From RBG-16-66-20 sp036560705 (lineage in GTDB: Bacteria; Pseudomonadota; Gammaproteobacteria; Burkholderiales; SG8-39), in NCBI GenBank assembly GCA_036560705.1, contig DATBQR010000107.1:8573-72572 (forward strand): DNA of 64,000 nt, written 5' to 3'. Below are positions 16,562 to 29,533 of this stretch, one piece after another; position 1 is the first letter of the stretch, and each line of letters opens with the position of its first letter. The position numbers and the translations under genes are program-made. The notes beneath the pieces are model-generated. The model made no database searches, had not been told where the DNA came from, and saw only the letters and a list, made by a program, of their open reading frames with translations.

Positions 16562-17518
16562 TCAATCCACCTTTGCGCCGGAAGCTTTGACCACGGCCGC
16601 CCAGCGGCCGACGTCGTTTTTGATGATGTCGCCGAACTGCTCGGGCGTATTGGGTGCCCAGGGCTCCATGCCGAATTTCTGCAGCAGCGCGCTGAATTCC
16701 GCGGTGTTCTGGAAGTGCTGCATCTCGGCATTCAGCTTCGCGACGATCGGCCTCGGCGTGCCGGCCGCGGCGACCACGCCCTGCCACGCCTGCCAGTCGA
16801 ATCCGGGCACCGACTGCGCGATCGGCGCCACATTCGGCATCAGCACCGACTGCTTCGCCGCGGATGTGCCGAGCGCGGTGATCTTGCCCGCCCGGATGTT
16901 CGGCACCGCAACCGAAAAATCGAGGAACATCATCTCGGGCTTGCCGCCGATCACGTCCAGCACTGCGAGCGCCGAGCCCTTGTAGGGCACATGCTGCACG
17001 TCAAGACCCAGTTCCTTCTTGAACACCTCCATGAACAGGTGGTGCGGGCTGCCGCTGCCGGAGGATGCATAGTTGAACTTGCCGGGATTCTGCCGCACGT
17101 AGTCGATCAATTCCTTCACGCTCTTGGCGGGAAACGAGGGTGCCGTGACCAGGAAGAAATTCACCGAGCCCACCAGCGATACGGGAACGAAGTCTTTCAC
17201 CGGATCGATCTGCGGCTTGGAATAGATCGCCGGGCTGATGCCGAGCGTGGTGGATGTGGCGAGCAGCAGCGTGTAGCCGTCGGCGGGAGCCTTTGCCACC
17301 ATCTCCGCGCCGAGAAGCGTCCCCGCGCCGGGCCGGTTCTCCACCAGCACCGGCTGCTTGAGCGCGGTGCCCAGCCGCTCGCCGAGGGCGCGCGCCAGCA
17401 CATCGGTCAACCCGCCCGGCGGGTAGGGCACGACAAAACGGATCGGCCTGGACGGATAGTCCTGCGCCTGCACCGCCGCCGAGACAAGCACGGCGGCAAG
17501 AAACGCTGTGAATTTCAT
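16562..17518 (-). CDS. Bug-family (TctC-type) periplasmic solute-binding protein
   Basis: Periplasmic receptor of 318 residues. It has a signal peptide MKFTAFLAAVLVSAAVQA, mature start QDYPSRPIRFVVPYPPGGLT, and the family motifs ENRPGAGTLLGAE, YASSGSGSPHHLFME and QHVPYKGSALAVLDV. It is the first gene of a three-gene minus-strand operon with an amidohydrolase and a class II aldolase, so its ligand is probably the substrate of those enzymes. As with the other Bug receptor in this window (5193-6152), no tctAB genes are close. It starts at an ATG preceded by GGAGGGG on the minus strand. Confidence 0.93.
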   Translation of the reverse strand: MKFTAFLAAVLVSAAVQAQDYPSRPIRFVVPYPPGGLTDVLARALGERLGTALKQPVLVENRPGAGTLLGAEMVAKAPADGYTLLLATSTTLGISPAIYSKPQIDPVKDFVPVSLVGSVNFFLVTAPSFPAKSVKELIDYVRQNPGKFNYASSGSGSPHHLFMEVFKKELGLDVQHVPYKGSALAVLDVIGGKPEMMFLDFSVAVPNIRAGKITALGTSAAKQSVLMPNVAPIAQSVPGFDWQAWQGVVAAAGTPRPIVAKLNAEMQHFQNTAEFSALLQKFGMEPWAPNTPEQFGDIIKNDVGRWAAVVKASGAKVD

Positions 17519-17596
17519 GCTCCCCTCCGGTCCGGATATTACGTCGCCGTAGGGTCAGCGGCAGCACTGTTTCACGTCCGCGCCCGCGCCCGCGAT

Positions 17597-19414
17597 TCAC
17601 TCCACGGTGACGGACTTGGCGAGATTGCGCGGCTTGTCGACGTCGCTGCCGCGCGCAAGCGCAGTGTGGTACGCCAGCAACTGCAGCGGCACCACGTGCA
17701 GGATCGGCGAGAGCAAGCCGTAGTGCTCCGGCAGCCGGATCACGTTCACGCCTTTCGAGGCGGCGATGTGCGAGTCGGCGTCGGCCAGGACATAGAGCTC
17801 GCCGCCGCGCGCGCGGACTTCCTGCATGTTGGATTTGAGTTTTTCGAGCAGCGCATCGTTCGGCGCCACGGTAACGACCGGCATCTCGGAAGTGACCAGC
17901 GCCAGCGGCCCGTGCTTGAGCTCGCCGGCCGGGTAGGCCTCGGCGTGGATGTAGGAAATCTCCTTCAGCTTCAACGCGCCTTCCAGGGCGATCGGGTAGT
18001 GCAGGCCGCGGCCGAGGAACAGCGCGTTCTCCTTCCTGGCGAAGCGTTCCGACCAGCCGATCACCTGAGGCTCGAGCGCGAGCGCGGCGGCAATCGCCTT
18101 TGGCAGGTGGCGCAGGCTGCGCAGGTGCTTCTGCTCCTCTTTTCTGGTGAGTTTCTTCCCAAGCTTTGCCAGCGTCAGCGCCAGCAGGAAAAGCGCCACC
18201 AGCTGGGTCGGAAAAGCCTTGGTCGAGGCAACGCCGATCTCCGTGCCGGCATGGGTGAGGAACTTCAGCCGCGTCTCCCGCATCATCGCGCTCGAGGCGA
18301 CGTTGCAGATCGCCAGCGTTTTCTTCTGCCCGAGCGAGCGCGCGTGCTTGAGCGCCGCCAGCGTGTCCGCGGTCTCGCCCGACTGCGAAACCACCACCAC
18401 CAGCGCCTTCGGATCCGGCACGCTGTCGCGGTAGCGGTATTCGCTCGCGACCTCGACCTGCACGGGAAGCCGCGCCAGAGACTCGATCCAGTATTTCGCG
18501 GTGAGCCCGGAGTAATAGCTCGTGCCGCAGGCGAGGATCAGCACCGAGTCGACGTCGCCCAGGATCCTGCCCCCCGGATCCTGAAACAGGGCCGGGGAAA
18601 TTCCTTCGATTCCCTGCAGCGTGTCGGCGACGGCGCGCGGCTGCTCGAAGATCTCCTTCTGCATGAAGTGGCTGTACGGCCCGAGCTCCGCCGCGGCGCC
18701 GGTGGTCGCGACGGTCTTGACGGGCCGTTGCGCTTCGCGGCCGGCCGCATCGAACACGCGGAAGCCCGAGAGGCCGATCTCCGCGACGTCGCCCTCCTCC
18801 AGGTAGGCGATGCGGTCGGTGGTGCCGGCAAGCGCCAGCGCGTCCGAGGCGATGAAATTCTCGTTTTTCCCAACACCGACGACCAGCGGATTGCCGGCGC
18901 GCGCGCCAACCACGCAATGCGGCTCGCTCTTGGAGATGACCGCGATTGCGTAGGCCCCGGTGAGCCGCTTCACCGAGCGGCGCACCGCGTCGAGCAGGTT
19001 TCCCTTGTACAGGCTATGCACCAGGTGCGCGATCACTTCGGTGTCGGTCTCGGTTTCGAACACGTACCCCTTCGCCTTCAGTTCGGAGCGCAGTTCTTCA
19101 TGGTTTTCGATGATGCCGTTGTGCACCAGCGCGATCTCGCCGCGCGAGTAGATAGGGTGGGCGTTATGGGTTACCGGCGCGCCATGCGTCGCCCAGCGCG
19201 TGTGCGCGATGCCGGTCTCGGCCACCAGGCGCTTTTTTTCTATCTGAGCGGAGAGGTCGGCGACGCGTGCCACGCTCCGTAAGCGCTCCAGGCGTCCGCC
19301 TAAAAGAACTGCGACACCGCAGGAATCGTAGCCGCGGTATTCAAGGCGCTTCAGGCCTTCGATGAGGACCGGGACGATGTCGCGCCTGGCCGCCGCGCCC
19401 ACGATTCCGCACAT
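17597..19414 (-). CDS. glmS: Glutamine-fructose-6-phosphate aminotransferase (isomerizing)
   Basis: Cytoplasmic enzyme of 605 residues that makes glucosamine-6-phosphate from fructose-6-phosphate and glutamine, the first committed step to UDP-GlcNAc. The N-terminal glutaminase begins MCGIVGAA with the catalytic Cys2; RYRGYDS-type residues (LEYRGYDSCGVAVL) and THTRWATHG-like AHTRWATHG follow. Two SIS isomerase domains occupy the C-terminal half, with CGTSYYSGL and SQSGETADT in the first, and the protein ends KSVTVE. Full length. It lies three bases after glmU, an arrangement that couples the first and last steps of the pathway. No glmS ribozyme-like element is present, as expected outside Firmicutes. 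Confidence 0.98.
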   Translation of the reverse strand: MCGIVGAAARRDIVPVLIEGLKRLEYRGYDSCGVAVLLGGRLERLRSVARVADLSAQIEKKRLVAETGIAHTRWATHGAPVTHNAHPIYSRGEIALVHNGIIENHEELRSELKAKGYVFETETDTEVIAHLVHSLYKGNLLDAVRRSVKRLTGAYAIAVISKSEPHCVVGARAGNPLVVGVGKNENFIASDALALAGTTDRIAYLEEGDVAEIGLSGFRVFDAAGREAQRPVKTVATTGAAAELGPYSHFMQKEIFEQPRAVADTLQGIEGISPALFQDPGGRILGDVDSVLILACGTSYYSGLTAKYWIESLARLPVQVEVASEYRYRDSVPDPKALVVVVSQSGETADTLAALKHARSLGQKKTLAICNVASSAMMRETRLKFLTHAGTEIGVASTKAFPTQLVALFLLALTLAKLGKKLTRKEEQKHLRSLRHLPKAIAAALALEPQVIGWSERFARKENALFLGRGLHYPIALEGALKLKEISYIHAEAYPAGELKHGPLALVTSEMPVVTVAPNDALLEKLKSNMQEVRARGGELYVLADADSHIAASKGVNVIRLPEHYGLLSPILHVVPLQLLAYHTALARGSDVDKPRNLAKSVTVE

Positions 19415-19417
19415 GGC

Positions 19418-20791
19418 CTATCGGGTCCCTGCCGGCTTCTTTCGCGGCGGCGTCCAGCGTGGAATCGACACTTGCCTCGCGCGCGCCACGGTGAGTTGCC
19501 CGGGCGGCGTGTCCTTGCTGATGGTCGAACCCGCGCCGATGTAGGACCCCTTGGCGATCCGCACCGGCGCCACCAGGGTCGCGTCCGAGCCGATGAAGCA
19601 GTCGTCTTCGATTACGGTGCGCTGCTTGGCCGCGCCGTCGTAGTTGCAGGTGATCGTACCGGCGCCGACGTTGACCCGCGCCCCGACCTCGGCATCGCCG
19701 ATGTAGGCGAGGTGATTCGCTTTCGAACCGGCGCCGATCCGGCTCGCTTTCACTTCGACGAAGTTTCCGATATGCACGTCCTCGGCCAGTTTTGCGCCCG
19801 GCCGCAATCTCGCATAAGGGCCGATCCTGCAACGCGCGCCGACCTCGGCATTCTCCAGCAGCGAAAACGCATGCACCTCGGTATCGGCGGCAACGGTGAC
19901 GTTCCTGAGAACGCAGTTCGGACCGACGCTGACCCGGTCGCCCAGTTTCACGCGTCCCTCGAAGACGCAATTGACGTCGATTGCGACGTCCCGGCCGCAG
20001 GCGAGTTCGCCGCGCACATCCACGCGCCAGAGGTCAGCGAGCGCCACGCCCGCCTCCAGCAGCTTCTTCGCCTGTTCGTTCTGGTAGGCGCGTTCCAGGA
20101 TCGCCAGTTCGTGGCGCGAATTGACGCCGGCTACCTCGAGAGGAAGGGTTGCCTTCACCGCGGTCACCGGCGCCCCGCCGGCGGCAGCGATGCCAATCAC
20201 ATCGGTAAGGTAGTACTCCTTCTGCGCGTTGCGGTTCGCGACCTTGGCCAGCCAGCCGGCCAGGCGCGAGCGATTCGCGGCAAGAAACCCCGCGTACCAT
20301 TCGCGGATCGCGCGTTCCCGGGGGCTGGCGTCCTTCTGCTCGACGATGCGCCTGACGCACCCATCGCCGTCGCGCACGACACGGCCGTAACCGTCCGCGC
20401 TGGACAAGTCGCTGGTTGCGATCGAAAGCCCCCTGGCGGCCGCGCGGACCAGCTTGAGCAATGTCGCCGCGCGAACCAGCGGCACGTCGCCGTTCAGCAC
20501 CAGCACGGTGGCCGCCCGCGGAATTCTGGGAAGCGCCTGCATCAGCGCGTGCCCGGTGCCGAGTCGTTTGGCCTGTTCCACCCATTCAATCGGCGAGCCT
20601 GCGAATGCTGCCCTGACGTCGGCGCCGCCGTGACCGTAGACCACATGGATGCGCTCCGGCTTGAGCGCGCGCGCCGCATCGACGACATGGGCAAGTAACG
20701 GCCGCCCGGCAATGCAGTGCAGCACCTTGGGCAGCGCGGAACGCATGCGCTTGCCCTGGCCGGCGGCGAGGATGACGACGTGGAGAGGCAT
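19418..20791 (-). CDS. glmU: Bifunctional glucosamine-1-phosphate acetyltransferase / GlcNAc-1-P uridyltransferase
   Basis: Cytoplasmic enzyme of 457 residues that acetylates GlcN-1-P and then adds UMP to give UDP-GlcNAc. The N-terminal uridyltransferase begins MPLHVVILAAGQGKRMRSAL with conserved PKVLH; the LNGDVPLV and EYYLTDVIG motifs follow. The C-terminal left-handed beta-helix has hexapeptide repeats such as IGPYARLRPGAKL and GAGTITCNYDGAAK. The start at 20791 matches family N-termini; the open frame extends upstream but without homology. The glmS gene follows three bases later. Upstream, the mgtC-family gene is divergent. Confidence 0.97.
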   Translation of the reverse strand: MPLHVVILAAGQGKRMRSALPKVLHCIAGRPLLAHVVDAARALKPERIHVVYGHGGADVRAAFAGSPIEWVEQAKRLGTGHALMQALPRIPRAATVLVLNGDVPLVRAATLLKLVRAAARGLSIATSDLSSADGYGRVVRDGDGCVRRIVEQKDASPRERAIREWYAGFLAANRSRLAGWLAKVANRNAQKEYYLTDVIGIAAAGGAPVTAVKATLPLEVAGVNSRHELAILERAYQNEQAKKLLEAGVALADLWRVDVRGELACGRDVAIDVNCVFEGRVKLGDRVSVGPNCVLRNVTVAADTEVHAFSLLENAEVGARCRIGPYARLRPGAKLAEDVHIGNFVEVKASRIGAGSKANHLAYIGDAEVGARVNVGAGTITCNYDGAAKQRTVIEDDCFIGSDATLVAPVRIAKGSYIGAGSTISKDTPPGQLTVARARQVSIPRWTPPRKKPAGTR

Positions 20792-20845
20792 TGAGGTCGG
20801 GCCCGGAATTCTAGCACCGGAGAGCGGCGCGGGGGTTCGAACTCC

Positions 20846-20875
20846 TTGATACTTCTTGGAAAACAGGACTACACT
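20846..20875 (+). promoter_or_regulatory. Predicted sigma-70 promoter of the mgtC-family gene
   Basis: A TTGATA box at 20846-20851 and a TACACT box at 20870-20875 are separated by 18 bp. Transcription would start near 20882, about 12 nt before the ATG at 20894, leaving a very short leader with no clear Shine-Dalgarno. Confidence 0.5.
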
Positions 20876-20893
20876 GCCTTTCATATTTCTGTC

Positions 20894-21592
20894 ATGAACA
20901 TCGACAGCGACTATTTCGAGATATGCCTGAGGCTGGTCGCGGCGCTCGCTGCGGGCGGCATCATCGGCTTGGAACGCAGCTATCGCGGCCGCGCCGCCGG
21001 TTTTCGCACGCACGCGCTCGTGTGCGTGGCCTCAAGCCTGCTCATGCTGGTGACCATGTTCCAGTCGCACTGGATCGCGGGGATCGCCGTGACCCGCGTG
21101 GTCATCGATCCGACCCGCCTCGCGCAAGGCATCATGACCGGGATCGGGTTTCTCGGCGCCGGCGTGATCGTGAAGGAGGGGCTCACGGTACGCGGTCTCA
21201 CCACCGCGGCCTCGATCTGGATCACGGCCGCGATCGGCATCCTTATCGGAATGGGCTTTTACTTTCCGGCCGGCATCGGCACCGTCCTGACTCTCGGCAC
21301 GCTCTCAGTCTTCCGCTGGATCGAGGGCAAGATACCCTCCGAGTTCTACGCCAACTTCCTGGTTCGCTTCCCGCGCGAGCAAGCGATGCCGGAGGCCGAA
21401 TTGCGGCGCCTGATCGCCGAGCACGGCTTCGACATTGCCAACATGAGCTACCGGATCGCCGGCCAGGGGCGCGAATTCGAATACCAGATGGTGCTGCGCA
21501 CCCTGCACGCGGCCAACGCGCAGACCTTCTCGGCGCGGCTGGTATCCGAGCCGTCGGTGACCGAATTCCGCATCGCGCCCGCGGGAGATTAG
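20894..21592 (+). CDS. MgtC/SapB family membrane protein
   Basis: Inner-membrane protein of 232 residues. The N-terminal half has four or five membrane helices with the family motif GGIIGLERSYRGRAAGFRTH, GIGFLGAGVIVKEG and VRGLTTAASIWITAAIG. The C-terminal cytoplasmic part (about residues 150-232) looks like the ACT-type domain of this family. MgtC proteins are linked to magnesium homeostasis, and the Salmonella protein inhibits its F-type ATPase; no specific role can be assigned here. The ATG at 20894 was chosen over a TTG at 20846, because the latter coincides with the -35 box of a good promoter. It is convergent with gltD, 13 bp apart. Confidence 0.9.
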   Translation: MNIDSDYFEICLRLVAALAAGGIIGLERSYRGRAAGFRTHALVCVASSLLMLVTMFQSHWIAGIAVTRVVIDPTRLAQGIMTGIGFLGAGVIVKEGLTVRGLTTAASIWITAAIGILIGMGFYFPAGIGTVLTLGTLSVFRWIEGKIPSEFYANFLVRFPREQAMPEAELRRLIAEHGFDIANMSYRIAGQGREFEYQMVLRTLHAANAQTFSARLVSEPSVTEFRIAPAGD

Positions 21593-21605
21593 CGGGGCAG
21601 GCGCA

Positions 21606-23069
21606 CTACCGGGGCAGTTCCGAGAACCCCATGAGGAATTCGTCCACGGCGCGCGCGCACTGGCGGCCTTCGCGAATCGCCCATACCACGAGCGACTGGC
21701 CGCGGCGCATGTCGCCCGCGGCAAACACCTTCGCAACACTGGTCGCGTAGCAGCCGGCGCCATCGGTGCTCGCCTTGGCGTTGCCCCGCGCGTCTTTCTC
21801 GACGCCGAATTCCTCGAGCAGCGATTGCACCGGCGAGACGAAACCCATCGCCAGCAGCACCAGATCGGCGGGCAGATCGAATTCCGAGCCCGGGATTTCG
21901 GCGGGTTTGCCGTCCTTCCATGCCAGCCGAACCGCTTTCAGGGTCTTCACTTTGCCGCCTTCGCCGACCAGCGCCTTGGTGGCGATGGACCAGTCGCGCT
22001 CCACGCCTTCCTCATGCGAGGAAGAAGTGCGCAGGCGCGTCGGCCAATACGGCCAGACCGGGTTGCGTTCCACGTCAGGCGGCATCGGGAACAGCTCGAA
22101 ATTGGCCACCGACGCGGCGCCGTGACGGTTGGAAGTCCCGATGCAATCGGAGCCGGTATCGCCGCCGCCGATGACCACCACGTGCTTGCCGCGTGCCCAG
22201 AGCTCGGGCACCCCGGAGTCGCCCGCGACGCGCTTGTTCTGCAGCGGCAGGAACTCCATCGCGTAGTGCACGCCCGCAAGCTCGCGGCCCGGAATCGGCA
22301 GGTCGCGCGGCACTTCGGATCCGCCCGAGAGCACCACGGCTTCGAATTCGGCAAGCAGCTTCGCCGGCGCGAGCGAGGTCTTCGCATCGTTGGGGATACC
22401 CTTGCCCGGGGGTTGCTTGCCTACGCAGACGCCGCTGCGAAACTCGATGCCCTCGGCGCGCATCTGTTGCAGGCGGCGGTCGATGATCCGCTTGTCGAGC
22501 TTGAAATCGGGAATGCCATAGCGCAACAGCCCGCCGATGCGGTCGTTCTTCTCGAATACGGTGACTTCGTGGCCGACACGCGCGAGCTGCTGGGCGCAGG
22601 CGAGACCTGCCGGACCCGAACCCACGACCGCGATCTTCTTGCCTGTTTTGTACGCCGCCGGCTGCGGCCTCACCCAGCCCGATTCCCAGGCCTTGTCGAT
22701 GATCGCGTGCTCGATCGACTTGATGCCGACGGCATCCTCGTTGATGCGCAGCACGCAGGCTTCCTCGCAGGGCGCCGGGCAGATGCGGCCGGTGAACTCC
22801 GGAAAGTTATTGGTCGAATGCAGCGTCTCGACCGCCCGCTCCCAGTCCTCCCGGTAGACCAGGTCGTTGAAGTCGGGAATGATGTTGTTGACCGGGCAGC
22901 CCTGCATGCAGAACGGGATACCGCAATCCATGCAGCGCGCGCCCTGGACCTTCGCATCCGCGTCCGGAAGCCGCAGGTAGAACTCGCGATAGTGCTTCTT
23001 GCGCGAATCCTTGCCCTCGTGCGGCTCCTCAAGACGCTCGTATTCCAGGAATCCGGTGATTTTGCCCAT
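21606..23069 (-). CDS. gltD: Glutamate synthase (NADPH) small subunit
   Basis: FAD-dependent beta subunit of 487 residues that delivers electrons from NADPH to the large subunit. The N-terminal iron-sulfur region carries ARCMDCGIPFCMQGCPVNN and GRICPAPCEEAC (residues about 40-105). Next come the FAD site VVGSGPAGLACAQQLARVGH and the NADPH site VIGGGDTGSDCIGTS, and the C-terminal flavin motif is KVFAAGDMRRGQSLVVWAI. The start MGKITGFLEYER at 23069 is seven bases after the gltB stop, so the two subunits are co-translated. Full length for the family. Confidence 0.97.
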   Translation of the reverse strand: MGKITGFLEYERLEEPHEGKDSRKKHYREFYLRLPDADAKVQGARCMDCGIPFCMQGCPVNNIIPDFNDLVYREDWERAVETLHSTNNFPEFTGRICPAPCEEACVLRINEDAVGIKSIEHAIIDKAWESGWVRPQPAAYKTGKKIAVVGSGPAGLACAQQLARVGHEVTVFEKNDRIGGLLRYGIPDFKLDKRIIDRRLQQMRAEGIEFRSGVCVGKQPPGKGIPNDAKTSLAPAKLLAEFEAVVLSGGSEVPRDLPIPGRELAGVHYAMEFLPLQNKRVAGDSGVPELWARGKHVVVIGGGDTGSDCIGTSNRHGAASVANFELFPMPPDVERNPVWPYWPTRLRTSSSHEEGVERDWSIATKALVGEGGKVKTLKAVRLAWKDGKPAEIPGSEFDLPADLVLLAMGFVSPVQSLLEEFGVEKDARGNAKASTDGAGCYATSVAKVFAAGDMRRGQSLVVWAIREGRQCARAVDEFLMGFSELPR

Positions 23070-23076
23070 GCGCTGC

Positions 23077-27738
<4,662 letters not shown>

Positions 27739-27862
27739 GCTTAAATACCTGATTTAATTAATTTAATGGCGCTTTCCGCCGCGCCGCACAAAATTTGAGG
27801 GCAAGCGGTGAAATATACCCGTGGAACCACGGGCTTACAAGAGTTCGGCACGTGGGCGGCGC
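27739..27862. promoter_or_regulatory. aroB-gltB intergenic region with AT-rich gltB leader and a perfect palindrome
   Basis: The 40 bases before gltB (27739-27778) are very AT-rich, with TTTAATTAATTTAA, in sharp contrast to the surroundings; this is the likely gltBD promoter or UP-element region. At 27818-27833 there is a perfect 16-bp palindrome CCCGTGGAACCACGGG. On the minus strand it is followed by TATATTTC, so it could be a weak terminator for aroB, although the 2-nt centre would open into a 4-nt loop, or it could be a protein-binding site. Confidence 0.5.
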
Positions 27863-28945
27863 CTACAGCGCCGCAGCGGCGATGCTTTCGCGTACCAGGC
27901 GGGCATCCAGGCCGCCGCGCAGCACCGCGCGCCCGATCCCCTCGAGCAGCACGAAGCGGATTTTGCCGCCCGCCGCTTTCTTGTCCACCTGCATCAACTC
28001 GAGATAACGCTCCATCGCCAGCTTCGGACCCTGGACGGGTAGGCCCGCGCGCGCGATCAGCGTCCGGACGCGATCCGCGTCGTCGCGGTGCAGCGTGCCT
28101 GCACGCACAGACAGTTCAGCGGCCATCACCATTCCGGCGGCAACCGCTTCGCCGTGCAGCCATTCGCCATAACCGGCGCCGGCCTCGATGGCGTGGCCGA
28201 AAGTATGGCCGAAGTTGAGAACCGCGCGCTGGCCCGCCTCGCGTTCATCAGCGGCGACCACGCGCGCCTTCAACTCGCAGGAGCGCTGCACTGCATGCCC
28301 CAGCGCCGCGCGGTCGCGCGCGAGCAGTTTGCCGATATTTGCTTCCAGCCAGCCGACGAATTCCGGATCCAGGATGAATCCGTGCTTGATCACCTCGGCG
28401 ATCCCGGCGCGCAGCTCGCGGTCGGGCAGGGTGTCCAGCGCAGCGACATCGGCAATAACCAGGAGAGGCTGATGGAATGCGCCGACCATGTTTTTGCCAC
28501 GCGGGTGGTTGATCGCGGTCTTGCCGCCGATCGAGGAGTCCACCTGGGCCAGCAGCGTGGTCGGCACCTGGATGAACGGAATGCCGCGCTGGTAGACCGC
28601 AGCCGCAAAGCCAGCGAGATCTCCCACCACCCCGCCGCCCAGCGCGACGACGACCGAGTCCCGGCCGCAGCGCGCCGCGAGCAGCGCGTCCACCACGTAG
28701 TCGAGGGCGGTCCAGCTTTTCGCCCGTTCGCCGTCCTCGATCAAAACTGGAAACGATTGCGCGCCGGCCCGGGCAAGTGCGCCCTGCACGCGGTCCAGGT
28801 AGTGCGGCGCCACCACCGGGTTCGTGATTACAGCGACGCTTCTCCCCTTCACATGCGGCGCGTACAGGCGCGCGTCATCCAGCAGACCCGTACCTATGTG
28901 GATCTGGTAGGAACGCTCGCCGAGAACTACGTTGAGAGATTGCAT
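27863..28945 (-). CDS. aroB: 3-dehydroquinate synthase
   Basis: Cytoplasmic NAD- and metal-dependent enzyme of 360 residues, second step of the shikimate pathway, converting DAHP to 3-dehydroquinate. Recognised by ALGGGVVGDLAGFAAAVYQR, QVPTTLLAQVDSSIGGKTAI, the metal site region GIAEVIKHGFI, and NFGHTFGHAIE with the zinc-binding histidines. The ATG at 28945 lies inside the end of aroK, a 19-bp overlap, so the pair is translationally coupled. Full length. Confidence 0.98.
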   Translation of the reverse strand: MQSLNVVLGERSYQIHIGTGLLDDARLYAPHVKGRSVAVITNPVVAPHYLDRVQGALARAGAQSFPVLIEDGERAKSWTALDYVVDALLAARCGRDSVVVALGGGVVGDLAGFAAAVYQRGIPFIQVPTTLLAQVDSSIGGKTAINHPRGKNMVGAFHQPLLVIADVAALDTLPDRELRAGIAEVIKHGFILDPEFVGWLEANIGKLLARDRAALGHAVQRSCELKARVVAADEREAGQRAVLNFGHTFGHAIEAGAGYGEWLHGEAVAAGMVMAAELSVRAGTLHRDDADRVRTLIARAGLPVQGPKLAMERYLELMQVDKKAAGGKIRFVLLEGIGRAVLRGGLDARLVRESIAAAAL

Positions 28946-29460
28946 GTACCCTCGAGGCGCGTGAGCAGATCTTTCACCAGCGTTTGCACGCTCTGCTTGC
29001 CGGTATCGACCACGAGGTCGGCCACTTCCCGGTAGAGCGGATCGCGCTGCGCGTAAAGTTCCTCGATCTTCCTCTGCGGCTCCGTGGTCGCAAGGAGCGG
29101 GCGGTTGCGATCATGGCGCACGCGCAGCCAGAGATGCGGCGGGCGGGCGTGCAGATAGACAACCGTGCCGCGCGCGGTAATCCTGCGGCGATTTTCCTCG
29201 GCGAGCACCGCGCCGCCGCCCGTCGCCAGCACGGCGCTGTCGAGCGCGCACAGATCCGCGATTACCTGGATCTCGCGTGCCCGGAAACCCGCCTCCCCCT
29301 CGATGTCGAAGATCACCGGAACGCGCACACCGCAGCGGCGCTCGATCTCCTCGTCTGAGTCGTGGAACTCGCGCTTCAGACGGCGCGCAAGCAACCGTCC
29401 CACGGTGGTCTTGCCCGCGCCCATCATGCCGACCAGGATGAGGCTGTCCTCGGGTTTCAC
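28927..29460 (-). CDS. aroK: Shikimate kinase
   Basis: Cytoplasmic kinase of 177 residues that phosphorylates shikimate with ATP. Motifs are the P-loop LVGMMGAGKTTVGRLLA, the shikimate-binding FHDSDEEIE, the GEAGFRAREIQVI segment, ATGGGAVLAEENRR and the LID arginine RPLLA. It starts at a GTG at 29460; an ATG a few bases upstream is out of frame and closes at once. The pilQ terminator ends only about 20 bp upstream, so the promoter is probably inside or before that hairpin, or aroKB relies on read-through from pil. The pil-aroK-aroB order is conserved in many proteobacteria. Confidence 0.97.
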   Translation of the reverse strand: MKPEDSLILVGMMGAGKTTVGRLLARRLKREFHDSDEEIERRCGVRVPVIFDIEGEAGFRAREIQVIADLCALDSAVLATGGGAVLAEENRRRITARGTVVYLHARPPHLWLRVRHDRNRPLLATTEPQRKIEELYAQRDPLYREVADLVVDTGKQSVQTLVKDLLTRLEGTCNLST

Positions 29461-29480
29461 GACATCATTCTACGCAGGTG

Positions 29481-29512
29481 GAAAAACAAACGGCCGGGCA
29501 AGCCCGGCCGTT
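29481..29512 (-). terminator. Rho-independent terminator after pilQ
   Basis: On the minus strand a perfect 11-bp stem AACGGCCGGGC/GCCCGGCCGTT (29489-29512) is followed by a TTTGTTTTT tract. It begins 21 nt after the pilQ stop and ends the pilMNOPQ transcript. Confidence 0.9.
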
Positions 29513-29533
29513 CGATCGCCCTGTAGGGCCGCG

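Noticed and set aside
17519..17596. Terminator after glmS
   Set aside because: No stable stem followed by a T-run was found; only short GC-rich repeats are present.
16520..19282. Very long plus-strand open frame (920 codons) opposite the Bug receptor and glmS, and others such as 150-1835 and 2388-4223
   Set aside because: They lie antisense to well-identified genes, read as Arg/His/Asp-rich sequence with no motif, and are the usual by-product of GC-rich codon use.
20792..21013. Upstream extension of glmU
   Set aside because: It crosses the mgtC promoter and coding start; MPLHVVILAAGQGKRM at 20791 is the family N-terminus.
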